Below, one piece after another: positions 1 to 6,191 of a DNA stretch of 21,185 bases. The first letter of the stretch is position 1, and the number at the start of each line of letters is the position of its first letter. The notes beneath the pieces are model-generated. The model ran no database searches. It was not told where the DNA came from and saw nothing but the letters and a program-made list of their open reading frames with translations. The stretch spans positions 1-21,185 of the forward strand of contig CAZTVN010000018.1 of the NCBI GenBank assembly GCA_964617145.1, given 5' to 3'. Made by a program: the position numbers and the translations under genes. The DNA is from CAZTVN01 sp964617145 (GTDB taxonomy: Bacteria > Patescibacteriota > Gracilibacteria > UBA1369 > JACRIC01).

Positions 1-53
1 TTTCGCTCGAAATGGTAAAATTTCGTTACAATGTTATGTTTTTCAGCACCTCC
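1..53. repeat. Right half of a long-form palindromic repeat (MITE-like), cut by the window edge
   Basis: This stretch matches the right third of the complete copy at 4044-4206 almost base for base (compare 4154-4206) and ends in the arm TATGTTTTTCAGCACCTCC. The left part lies outside the window. The next bases are TTTA, consistent with the TA flank seen at the other copies. Confidence 0.85.
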
Positions 54-76
54 TTTAAACTAGTTTAACTTTTAAT

Positions 77-373
77 ATGGATAAAAAATATTTACAGTTA
101 ATCGGAAAAGGGCAGATTACTATACCCTAAGTCTGGCGAGCGGTTTTACATCTCGATACTAAAATCATCAAAGCCAGTCTTCAAGGAAATAAGATCGTCC
201 TTGAACCTGTTGAGGATGAAAACGAAAAAGATTGGGATATTTCGAATATTCAGCTCAACTCACTTTCGAAAATAAATAAAAAACTTATTAAACAAGGGCG
301 ATCAGCTTATAAAAAGGGTGATAAAAATAAATTTTTAACCGCTACCGAGTTTTTTAAGAGCGAAAATGTATAA
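77..373 (+). pseudogene. AbrB/MazE-type antitoxin, broken by a nonsense codon
   Basis: Translation from ATG 77 reads MDKKYLQLIGKGQITIP, then TAA at 128-130, then continues in the same frame for 80 codons (VWRAVLHLDTKIIKASLQGN...FLTATEFFKSENV) to TAA 371-373. The opening 'GKGQITIP' is the hallmark of the swapped-hairpin AbrB/SpoVT/MazE DNA-binding fold. The tail, with 'WDI..IQLNSLSK..KKLIKQGRSAYKKGDK.KFLTA.EFF', resembles the C-terminal toxin-binding part of such antitoxins. One in-frame stop in the DNA-binding domain with an otherwise intact frame indicates a recent pseudogene, or a sequencing error at codon 18. No other ATG gives a good N-terminus. Family assignment is by motif recognition only. 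Confidence 0.75.
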
Positions 374-422
374 AATTATTATTATTTATCGCATAAAACA
401 AAGAAAAGAAGGGTATGGTTAA
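366..422 (+). pseudogene. Possible remnant of the cognate toxin ORF
   Basis: ATG 366 overlaps the antitoxin stop (ATGTATAA), the arrangement expected of a coupled toxin gene. It encodes only 18 residues, MYKIIIIYRIKQRKEGYG, before TAA 420-422. The start MYKIII is typical of RelE/ParE-like toxins that follow AbrB-type antitoxins, but the rest of the domain is absent. I infer a truncated toxin; the peptide is too short to prove homology. Confidence 0.4.
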
Positions 423-465
423 AATTTTTCCTTTTTGATTTTTGGTGTACCTAAGCTTCAAAAAT

Positions 466-474
466 TGCTAGAAT
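466..474 (+). promoter_or_regulatory. Candidate extended -10 promoter for the GlmU-like gene
   Basis: TGCTAGAAT fits the TGnTATAAT extended -10 pattern with one mismatch in the hexamer. It lies 33 nt before ATG 508. No convincing -35 is present and no Shine-Dalgarno lies before the gene. Confidence 0.4.
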
Positions 475-507
475 AGGGGCAATAATCATTTTGCTTCACT
501 CTATAAA

Positions 508-1851
508 ATGAAAGTTATTTTCCTTGCTGCGGGCAAAAGTAAGCGCATGGATCCTATTGCCGACAAAAATTTCCTTGAATTTCTTGGAAAATCTCTTATT
601 TATCATCAATTACATAATCTTTCTCGCGCTGGTTTGTATGATTTTATTGTTGTTGGAAACACTGAAAATTTTGAAAAACTTCGATCCACTCTTTCTGATC
701 GGAAAATCCTCGAAATTTTTCAAAAAAATGGCCAGAATCCTCATTTTTCTTATTCCGAACAGAAAGATCTCTCTTTAGGTATGGCAGGAGCGATCCTTGC
801 ATGCCAAGATTTCGTTAAAAATGAACCTATTCTCATTGTGAATAGCAACGATATCGTTGATGAATCGGCCTATCAGATGGTCTTAGATGCTTCGACTGAC
901 GAGGCATTTTCTTCGTTTATTTGTGCTAAGAAAGTCCATCAATATTTTCCTGGCGGTTATCTTGAAATTAAAAACAATGGTGAAATTTTTCGTATTGTTG
1001 AAAAGCCGGGAAAGGGCAAAGAGCCGAGCGATCTTGTCAATCTTGTCATTCATCTTCACAAAAATCCTCAAAAACTTTTTGATTTCCTTTCTCGTATCTC
1101 TTCTGATCGCGATGACCGTTATGAGGTTTCGATCTCTAAGATGATACGTGATGGATTTAAAATGAAGGCGATTTTTTATGATGATTTTTGGCAAGCGATT
1201 AAATATCCTTGGCATATTTTCCCTGTAGCGCATCACTTTTTCCAAAAGGCCAAAAAAGGCATCGCTGAAAACGTGAATATTGCTGAAAATGCCGTTATTA
1301 AGGGTGATGTAATTATTGAAAAAGGTGTTCGTATTTTTGAAAATGCTGTTATTCGCGGGCCGGTTTTTCTTGGTGAAAATACTATTGTTGCCAACAATGC
1401 CTTGGTTCGCGAATCATTTATAGGGAAGGATTGTGTTGTTGGATATTCTACTGAAGTAGCTCGTTCATATCTTGGAAACAATATCTGGATGCATTCGAAT
1501 TATATTGGCGACAGCATTGTTTCGGACGATTGTTCCTTTGGAGCTGGAACGGTTACGGGCAATTTGCGTTTGGATGAACGTGAAGTGGTTGTAAATATTC
1601 AAGATGAAAAAATAGGTTGTGGGTCAAATAAGCTTGGCCTTATTGCTGGAACTCAAGTTCATTGCGGCATCAATACGAGTTTCATGCCTGGGATTAAAGT
1701 CGGGAGAGGGAGTTTTATTGGCGCAGGCATTGTTGTTTCTCAAAATATTCCTAAAGGAAGTTATGTTACCGGCCAATGGGATTTTAAAATTGTTCCCAAT
1801 ACATTTCATACTTTGTCGAGTGAACGAGAATCTATGCGTAAGAAACTTTAG
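508..1851 (+). CDS. GlmU-like bifunctional sugar-1-phosphate nucleotidylyltransferase / left-handed beta-helix protein
   Basis: The 447-residue protein has an N-terminal nucleotidyltransferase domain, with LAAGKSKRM at residues 6-14 as the NTP-binding loop and a downstream 'K..LEFLGK' like the K..L...GKP motif of sugar-phosphate nucleotidylyltransferases. From about residue 255 it becomes a left-handed beta-helix of hexapeptide repeats (AENVNI AENAVI KGDVII EKGVRI...). The tail 'GAGTVTGNLRLD...GTQVHCGINTSFMPGIKVGRGSFIGAG' resembles the acyltransferase half of GlmU and archaeal homologues. It probably makes an activated amino sugar (UDP-GlcNAc or similar) for the envelope genes nearby. The N-terminal motif is not the classical GlmU one, so the exact sugar is uncertain. 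A family 2 glycosyltransferase starts 19 nt downstream, probably in the same operon. Confidence 0.8.
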   Translation: MKVIFLAAGKSKRMDPIADKNFLEFLGKSLIYHQLHNLSRAGLYDFIVVGNTENFEKLRSTLSDRKILEIFQKNGQNPHFSYSEQKDLSLGMAGAILACQDFVKNEPILIVNSNDIVDESAYQMVLDASTDEAFSSFICAKKVHQYFPGGYLEIKNNGEIFRIVEKPGKGKEPSDLVNLVIHLHKNPQKLFDFLSRISSDRDDRYEVSISKMIRDGFKMKAIFYDDFWQAIKYPWHIFPVAHHFFQKAKKGIAENVNIAENAVIKGDVIIEKGVRIFENAVIRGPVFLGENTIVANNALVRESFIGKDCVVGYSTEVARSYLGNNIWMHSNYIGDSIVSDDCSFGAGTVTGNLRLDEREVVVNIQDEKIGCGSNKLGLIAGTQVHCGINTSFMPGIKVGRGSFIGAGIVVSQNIPKGSYVTGQWDFKIVPNTFHTLSSERESMRKKL

Positions 1852-1870
1852 TTTATCCTTTCCTTAAGCC

Positions 1871-2668
1871 ATGAAACTTTCCGTTATTATCGTGAATTAC
1901 AATATGAAATACTTCCCGAAGATGTGTTTTGAAGCATTACAAAAGAGCAAAACCGATTTTTCTTATGAGATTATTCTTGTTGATAATAATTCTTCCGATG
2001 AGAGTATTGAATTTTTAAGGAAAGAATCGCTTCTTAAGCATCTTCATCTTGTTGAAACTGGCGACAATCTTGGTTATGGCCAAGCGAATAATCTTGGAGC
2101 GACTAAAGCTCATGGTGAATATCTTCTTTTTATGAACCCTGATGTTTTTGTGAGTGAAGACAGCCTGCAAAAAATGATTGATTATTTTGATAAACATTCT
2201 GAAATTGGAATACTTGGCCCGAAAATTGTCTATCATAATGGCTCCATACAGCCTTCATGTCGACGTTTTATGACATTTACCGACCTTGTTATTAAGCGTA
2301 CATTTTTGAAACATATTCCTCGTTTTCGCAAAAGACTGGAAAAGTATATTATGGGTGATTTTGACCATGATAAAACTCAAAGGGTGGATCTTCTTGTCGG
2401 AGCTTGCTTTATGATGAGAAAAGATATTTTTCAGGATATTAATGGCTTCGATAAGCGTTATTTTCTTTTTATGGAAGATTTTGATCTTTGCCAGCGTATT
2501 CACGAAAAACACCTTCAAGTGGTCTATTTTTCTGACACGACGGTTACTCATTTTCATAAACGCTTAAGCGAAGGGCATGTTATCGGCCTTTTGTTTCAGA
2601 AAGTTTTTTGGTATCATCTTCTTTCAAGCGCCAAATATTTTTGGAGATGGAGAAGGCAGCGTGGATAA
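1871..2668 (+). CDS. Family 2 glycosyltransferase (rhamnosyltransferase-like)
   Basis: The 265-residue cytoplasmic or membrane-associated GT-A enzyme opens with the typical LSVIIVNYN strand and has VDNNSSD for nucleotide binding and NLGYGQANNLG. It also has an 'MNPDV' DXD-like metal site near residue 89, GACFMMRK, and the catalytic-base motif 'FLFMEDFDLCQR' near residue 200. This pattern is that of WbbL/RfbF-type glycosyltransferases that add deoxyhexoses to polysaccharide or lipid carriers. The acceptor cannot be told from sequence. It follows the GlmU-like gene by 19 nt, suggesting one transcript. A palindromic repeat begins directly after its TAA and separates it from the opposing purN. 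Confidence 0.88.
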   Translation: MKLSVIIVNYNMKYFPKMCFEALQKSKTDFSYEIILVDNNSSDESIEFLRKESLLKHLHLVETGDNLGYGQANNLGATKAHGEYLLFMNPDVFVSEDSLQKMIDYFDKHSEIGILGPKIVYHNGSIQPSCRRFMTFTDLVIKRTFLKHIPRFRKRLEKYIMGDFDHDKTQRVDLLVGACFMMRKDIFQDINGFDKRYFLFMEDFDLCQRIHEKHLQVVYFSDTTVTHFHKRLSEGHVIGLLFQKVFWYHLLSSAKYFWRWRRQRG

Positions 2669-2741
2669 GGACTCCTCTTGTTTCATAACGTTGTAACGCA
2701 ATGGTAAAATTGTAGTAGATGGTATGTTTTTCAGCACCTCC
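2669..2741. repeat. Short-form palindromic repeat, inverted, left arm decayed
   Basis: Bases 2684-2741 match the reverse complement of the short copy at 16121-16195 (CATAACGTTGTA, AATGGTAAAATTGTAGTAGATGG, then the arm TATGTTTTTCAGCACCTCC). The other arm has been replaced by unrelated bases, so this copy can no longer form the full stem. It fills the gap between the convergent glycosyltransferase and purN stops. Confidence 0.85.
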
Positions 2742-3410
2742 CTAAGGCACTTTTCCCTCTTTTATCCATTGAATTACCTTTGGATACCATTTTTTTTCTA
2801 ACTTTTGCACACGATCTTTTAAACTTTCAGGCGTGTCATTTTTTTTAACTTTTACCTTTTTTTGTAGAATAATTGGGCCTGCATCGCACTTTTCTGTCAC
2901 AAAATGGATGGTGAGGCCGCTTTCTTTTTCTCCACTTTTTATTACTGCTTCGTGAACGGAAGCATCGTAAAATTTTGGTCCACAAAATTTTGGAATTAAG
3001 GAAGGATGGATATTAATAATTTTTCCTCGATAGGCATCTACAAACTTTGCTGTCAAGATGCGCATATATCCAACAAGTACCACAAGATCAACATCATGTT
3101 TTTGTAAAATTTTTATTAATGTATGGTCGTAGGCGTTTTTTGATTTCCCTAAAGGATTTACGAAAACTGCTTCAAACCCTTGTTGACGAGTCCTTTCCAA
3201 GGCATAGCAGTCTTTTTTATTACTCAAAACCACTTTTAAATTCACTTTTAGCCTTCCTTTTTTTATTTCATCTATAATGGCCTGAAGATCGGTTCCACGG
3301 GTTGATGCTAGTACGGCTATATTAAAGGATCTCTGAAAAATATGCTTACTACTGTAATTTTCACACTTCGGCTGCAAATGCATCGGCGATCCTTTGGATT
3401 TCTTCTTCAT
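2742..3410 (-). CDS. purN: Phosphoribosylglycinamide formyltransferase-like protein (PurN family) with a repeat-derived N-terminus
   Basis: The 222-residue protein belongs to the formyltransferase family that adds a formyl group from 10-formyl-THF to GAR in purine synthesis. NIAVLAS begins the Rossmann fold, INIHPSLIPKF carries the catalytic Asn and His, and 'CDAGPIILQKKV' carries the catalytic Asp. The 'GPKFYDASVHEAVIKSGEKESGLTIHFV' region resembles the Bacteroidetes-type PurN (FGG..MY...VH.AV). The usual SG.GSNLQA loop reads STRGTDLQA. Homology starts only at about residue 29. The preceding 28 residues, including the start codon, come from a diverged copy of the window's palindromic repeat. 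No other purine gene is in view, so the formyl acceptor could differ. A weak AGG lies about 8 nt before ATG 3410. Confidence 0.8.
   Translation of the reverse strand: MKKKSKGSPMHLQPKCENYSSKHIFQRSFNIAVLASTRGTDLQAIIDEIKKGRLKVNLKVVLSNKKDCYALERTRQQGFEAVFVNPLGKSKNAYDHTLIKILQKHDVDLVVLVGYMRILTAKFVDAYRGKIINIHPSLIPKFCGPKFYDASVHEAVIKSGEKESGLTIHFVTEKCDAGPIILQKKVKVKKNDTPESLKDRVQKLEKKWYPKVIQWIKEGKVP
3327..3410. repeat. Diverged palindromic-repeat copy forming the 5' end of purN
   Basis: On the plus strand GGATCTCTGAAAAATATG, then CTACTGTAATTTT, then TTCGGCTGCAAA, then TCTTCTTC align colinearly with the left half of the complete repeat at 4044 onwards (GGAGGTGCTGAAAAACATA, CTACTGCAATTTT, TTCGGCTGCAAA, TCTTCTTC). 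The element boundary coincides with the point where PurN homology begins, and the minus-strand reading of TCTTCTTCAT supplies the ATG. Confidence 0.7.
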
Positions 3411-3520
3411 TTTTAACCTGTTAATATATTATTATATAATAATTTTTAGTTTTTTCTAGTCTTTAAATTTGCATATTTTTATTTGTTTGATATTATTACA
3501 TGAAAACTTGATTTTTAGAT

Positions 3521-3984
3521 ACTTCGTTCTTTAAAAAGAAGGCAAAAATATAAAGCTTGTGAAAGGGAGAGAAACCTTTCCTCTTAAAGAAGAGGATACA
3601 TTCTAAATCTTAAGAGAACAAAATTTGAAAAGTTTCTCGCCTTTCTTAAGCTTTGCGATCGGTATCAGAAGTGACTTACTGATACCACTTAAAAACAAAA
3701 ACAAAACCGCCTTGTATTTTATCAGGTAGCCTCGTTGACATCAATAGAGGCGTCTAAAAAACAAAAATACAACTTAAGGCAGGTCCCTCGGAGGGACTTA
3801 AAATATTTCCGAAGTAAGGCTTAAGGTAACGAAGGTCCCTCTAGTCCCCTTCACCTTCTGACAATTCATTACTACATTTCCTCGGCTTGCAATTATTTTA
3901 ATATCGCTCGCCGATAGGATGATGGATTGTCAGATTGAAAAGGTCTCTAACTTTCCCCCCTCGAGAGTTAGAGGCCTTTTTTTT
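3521..3984 (+). ncRNA. Candidate structured non-coding RNA, unrecognised class, ending in an intrinsic terminator
   Basis: There is no credible ORF here, but successive helices are visible. A long stem pairs 3552-3558/3648-3654, 3561-3566/3640-3645 and 3569-3575/3632-3638, and encloses a hairpin 3579-3585/3590-3596. Further stems are 3661-3668/3679-3686 (GGTATCAG/CTGATACC), 3709-3720 with 3764-3770 and 3776-3780 enclosing 3729-3733/3747-3751, 3783-3788/3792-3797, and a 13-bp stem 3857-3869/3922-3934 with one G-T pair. The stems are joined by A-rich single-stranded linkers. The terminator T-run fixes the plus strand. I looked for tmRNA, RNase P, SRP, 6S, T-box and common riboswitch signature sequences and found none. 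The 5' end is uncertain. Confidence 0.6.
3942..3984 (+). terminator. Strong rho-independent terminator
   Basis: GGTCTCTAACT (3942-3952) pairs with AGTTAGAGGCC (3966-3976), an 11-bp stem with one G-T pair, followed immediately by eight T (3977-3984). It ends the candidate structured RNA. The neighbouring protein genes run on the minus strand and do not need it. Confidence 0.9.
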
Positions 3985-4043
3985 GTGTGTACCAATGTTT
4001 TAAGAGCGGAGGATTTTCTCGAAAAAACGAGAACATGAGCTTA

Positions 4044-4206
4044 GGAGGTGCTGAAAAACATACCATCTACTGCAATTTTATCATTTCGGCTGCAAAATGT
4101 TCAAAGCTTCTCGACGTATCTTCTTCTGATACGCCTTCGTCGCTTTTCACATTTTTCGCTCGAAATGGTAAAATTTCGTTACAACGTTATGTTTTTCAGC
4201 ACCTCC
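4044..4206. repeat. Complete long-form palindromic repeat (MITE-like), 163 bp
   Basis: Perfect 19-bp terminal inverted repeats, GGAGGTGCTGAAAAACATA at 4044-4062 and its complement at 4188-4206, bracket a second inverted pair (4074-4088 with 4161-4175, one mismatch). The centre has a small hairpin, GTATC..GATAC. TA lies just outside each end (CTTA on the left, CTTTAG on the right). The element encodes no transposase. These features fit a non-autonomous Tc1/mariner or IS630-type derivative, but no parent transposase is in the window, so that assignment is inference. Confidence 0.85.
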
Positions 4207-4246
4207 CTTTAGAATCCGATTCGTCGCCCTTACTTTAAAAAAGTTT

Positions 4247-5452
4247 TCAGAGATTTTTTAAAAATATACTACCTTCGTCGTCCGGAAATGGATTTTTTAA
4301 TGATGATATTGAAATTCCTTTTTCTGACTCTGATATTTCTATCGGTGCTGTTTTTATAGTGGGATTTACTTTCGCAGGAGAGATTTTGGGAAAGCTCATT
4401 TCTACTGATTCATCCTCTTTTGACTGTGCTTTATCCGCTTTTGACTCTGCCTCTAAAGCTAAATACTTTGCGCGCGCTTCCTTTTTCTCCTTTTTTTCCA
4501 TTTGTCTTTCATCCAACTTCGCTATATTTTCTGCGCGGTGTTTGTCACTTTCATTTTCAAACACCAGCGTTCGTATCGGAAATGGTATATTGATTTCTTC
4601 TCGATCAAAGGCTTCCTTTAAATGAACCAAAAGTTCAGATCGAATTTTGATCCATCTATTTTTTGAATCTATCCAAAAGCGTAAAATAAGATTAATAGAA
4701 CTGTCGGCAAAAGCATCAAAAACAACTTGTGGCTCAGGTTCTTTAATAATATCTGAATCGTTTTTCATGACCTCCAAAGCGATTTGCGCCACTTTTCTTA
4801 AATCGGTCGAATAGTGAACTCCTACGGGTAAATCGATTCGACGAAAAGGATTTGAGGTAAAGCTTGTGACCTGATTTGAGAAAAGCTCTGCATTTGGCAC
4901 TATAACTTTTGTCCCATCGAGCGGTTTTAATATCGTGGCTCTTCCTTGAATCTCAACGATTTGCCCAAAGGTACTGCCCACCTGAATCCAGTCTCCGATC
5001 GTATAATTTCTTGTAATCATAAGAATAATTCCTGCAATAAAATTCATCACGAGATCTCTCATGGCAAAACCGATACCAAAACCAACGGCCGCTACTATTG
5101 CCGTAATATCAATTCCTCCGACTTTTAAGCCTATAGTAACGCCCAGCCCCAATACCGTAATATACGTTGCCCTTCCCGCGAGAATGAGCATATCTTGATG
5201 TTCTTCGTCCAGATGCTCAGCAATTTTATTTATGGTGAGCTTTCGAAATGAATTCGCCAGATAAATAGAAAAACCAACGACAACGAGTGCCGCGATCCAA
5301 TTATCAATTTTATCCCAAATAGTGCTTAAAAGTTCGTAAACAGCTCCTTGACTTTGAGCCACGGTTTCTGATCCTTTACTGGTCACTTTTCCTACTTGTG
5401 CGAAGGCTTGATCGACGAACAATCGAGGCATGATTTTATTGAAATACATCAT
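4247..5452 (-). CDS. MscS-family mechanosensitive ion channel
   Basis: The 401-residue inner-membrane channel releases solutes on hypo-osmotic shock. Predicted TM segments lie near residues 48-66 and 90-112. The pore helix 'VAAVGFGIGFAMRDLVMNFIAGIILMI' lies at about 116-145, followed by 'YTIGDWIQVG...G.IVEIQGRATIL...DGTKVIVPNAELFSNQVTSF', the canonical MscS beta-domain signature. The last 90 or so residues are a charged, Lys/Glu/Ser-rich cytoplasmic tail with no domain I recognise. The first two codons are both ATG. A good promoter puts the transcription start at about the second ATG (5449), so the mRNA is probably leaderless. The gene is monocistronic and ends 40 bp from a palindromic repeat. 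The stop is TGA. Confidence 0.9.
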   Translation of the reverse strand: MMYFNKIMPRLFVDQAFAQVGKVTSKGSETVAQSQGAVYELLSTIWDKIDNWIAALVVVGFSIYLANSFRKLTINKIAEHLDEEHQDMLILAGRATYITVLGLGVTIGLKVGGIDITAIVAAVGFGIGFAMRDLVMNFIAGIILMITRNYTIGDWIQVGSTFGQIVEIQGRATILKPLDGTKVIVPNAELFSNQVTSFTSNPFRRIDLPVGVHYSTDLRKVAQIALEVMKNDSDIIKEPEPQVVFDAFADSSINLILRFWIDSKNRWIKIRSELLVHLKEAFDREEINIPFPIRTLVFENESDKHRAENIAKLDERQMEKKEKKEARAKYLALEAESKADKAQSKEDESVEMSFPKISPAKVNPTIKTAPIEISESEKGISISSLKNPFPDDEGSIFLKNL

Positions 5453-5455
5453 ATA

Positions 5456-5484
5456 ATGATACCATTTTTTTCTCGCTAAGACAA
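5456..5484 (-). promoter_or_regulatory. Promoter for the MscS-family gene, predicting a leaderless transcript
   Basis: Reading the minus strand, TTGTCT (-35), a 17-nt spacer ending in TGG, and TATCAT (-10) form an extended -10 promoter. The second ATG of the gene lies 7 nt after the -10 hexamer, at the expected transcription start. Confidence 0.55.
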
Positions 5485-5524
5485 CGTAAAGTTTTCAGTA
5501 TTAACTCGGCAACGCTGATTGTAT

Positions 5525-5540
5525 ATTCTATATATAGAAT
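5525..5540. promoter_or_regulatory. 16-bp perfect palindrome upstream of the MscS gene
   Basis: ATTCTATATATAGAAT is a perfect inverted repeat about 40 bp upstream of the MscS -35. It could be an operator for a dimeric regulator or merely AT-rich palindromic sequence. No second copy was noticed in the window. Confidence 0.25.
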
Positions 5541-5665
5541 CCTTCAAAGACACTCTCTCTCATAGAAAGTAGGCTCGGAAATATTGAAAATTGCTTATCA
5601 ATGTTCCCCCGCTATTTAATGATTTTTCACTGAAGAATTCTAAAGGGTTCGTGTATCAGAGGAAA

Positions 5666-6088
5666 TCATAGTGACGCCGAGCCGGTGTCTTCCCAAGTTG
5701 GCACAGGAATATCTATAATCCATTGGGGGGGGCTTGTTGGTGATGGCGTTGGGACACCTGTTGGTATTGGCTCCATTTCTTCCTGATCTGAAATGTCTCT
5801 ACCATTCGGGCATTCTGTTGGCGTAGGGGTCGCGTGGGGAGCTAAATCATTTGGGGTCGCTTGAGCGCTCCCTAGAGCAAGTTCCCCCGCTGCTTTATAC
5901 TTTTCCAAATATGGAAGAGCTCTCTCAAACTCTTCCCACCATGCCCCCGGAAAATCCTCTCTGCCGGCTTCTAGGGTTTTATCCTCTGGCTGCTCGGTGC
6001 CTTCTAAGTGGTCGCCTTCCATAATTTGGATTGGTTTAAGAAATATGATAGAGGTACTTGATTGATATGATGACTGTTCACTTCTCAA
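5666..6088 (-). CDS. Hypothetical acidic Pro/Thr/Glu-rich protein
   Basis: I do not recognise this 140-residue protein. It is acidic in the middle (EGDHLEGTEQPEDKTLEAGRED), has one possible helical patch (WWEEFERALPYLEKYKAAGELAL), and ends in a low-complexity Pro/Thr/Ser segment (ATPTPTE..PTGVPTPSPTSPP). No signal peptide or TM segment is evident. The stretch is visibly more GC-rich than its neighbours. The first start is TTG at 6088, 25 nt after a likely transcription start; an ATG at 6022 would give 118 residues. Neither has a Shine-Dalgarno. A run of eight C on the coding strand (plus 5725-5732) lies near the 3' end and could slip. The TTGACA promoter upstream supports a real gene. Confidence 0.5.
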   Translation of the reverse strand: MRSEQSSYQSSTSIIFLKPIQIMEGDHLEGTEQPEDKTLEAGREDFPGAWWEEFERALPYLEKYKAAGELALGSAQATPNDLAPHATPTPTECPNGRDISDQEEMEPIPTGVPTPSPTSPPQWIIDIPVPTWEDTGSASL

Positions 6089-6119
6089 CTTGAGTAACTT
6101 TTGCCGCTTTTAGGAAATA

Positions 6120-6147
6120 GATATACTCTTTTCTTGATAATTGTCAA
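6120..6147 (-). promoter_or_regulatory. Promoter for the hypothetical acidic protein
   Basis: On the minus strand a perfect TTGACA (complement of 6142-6147), a 16-nt spacer and TATATC (complement of 6120-6125, 4 of 6 to consensus) give a transcription start near 6113. That is 25 nt before the TTG start. Confidence 0.5.
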
Positions 6148-6191
6148 TGTTTTGTTTAACGTGACCTTAATGTCGCATTTACTTTTTGTCA

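Noticed and set aside
3987..4238. Plus-strand frame across the complete palindromic repeat
   Set aside because: It is a conceptual reading of the repeat with no homology of its own. It is useful only for comparison with the MurG insert.
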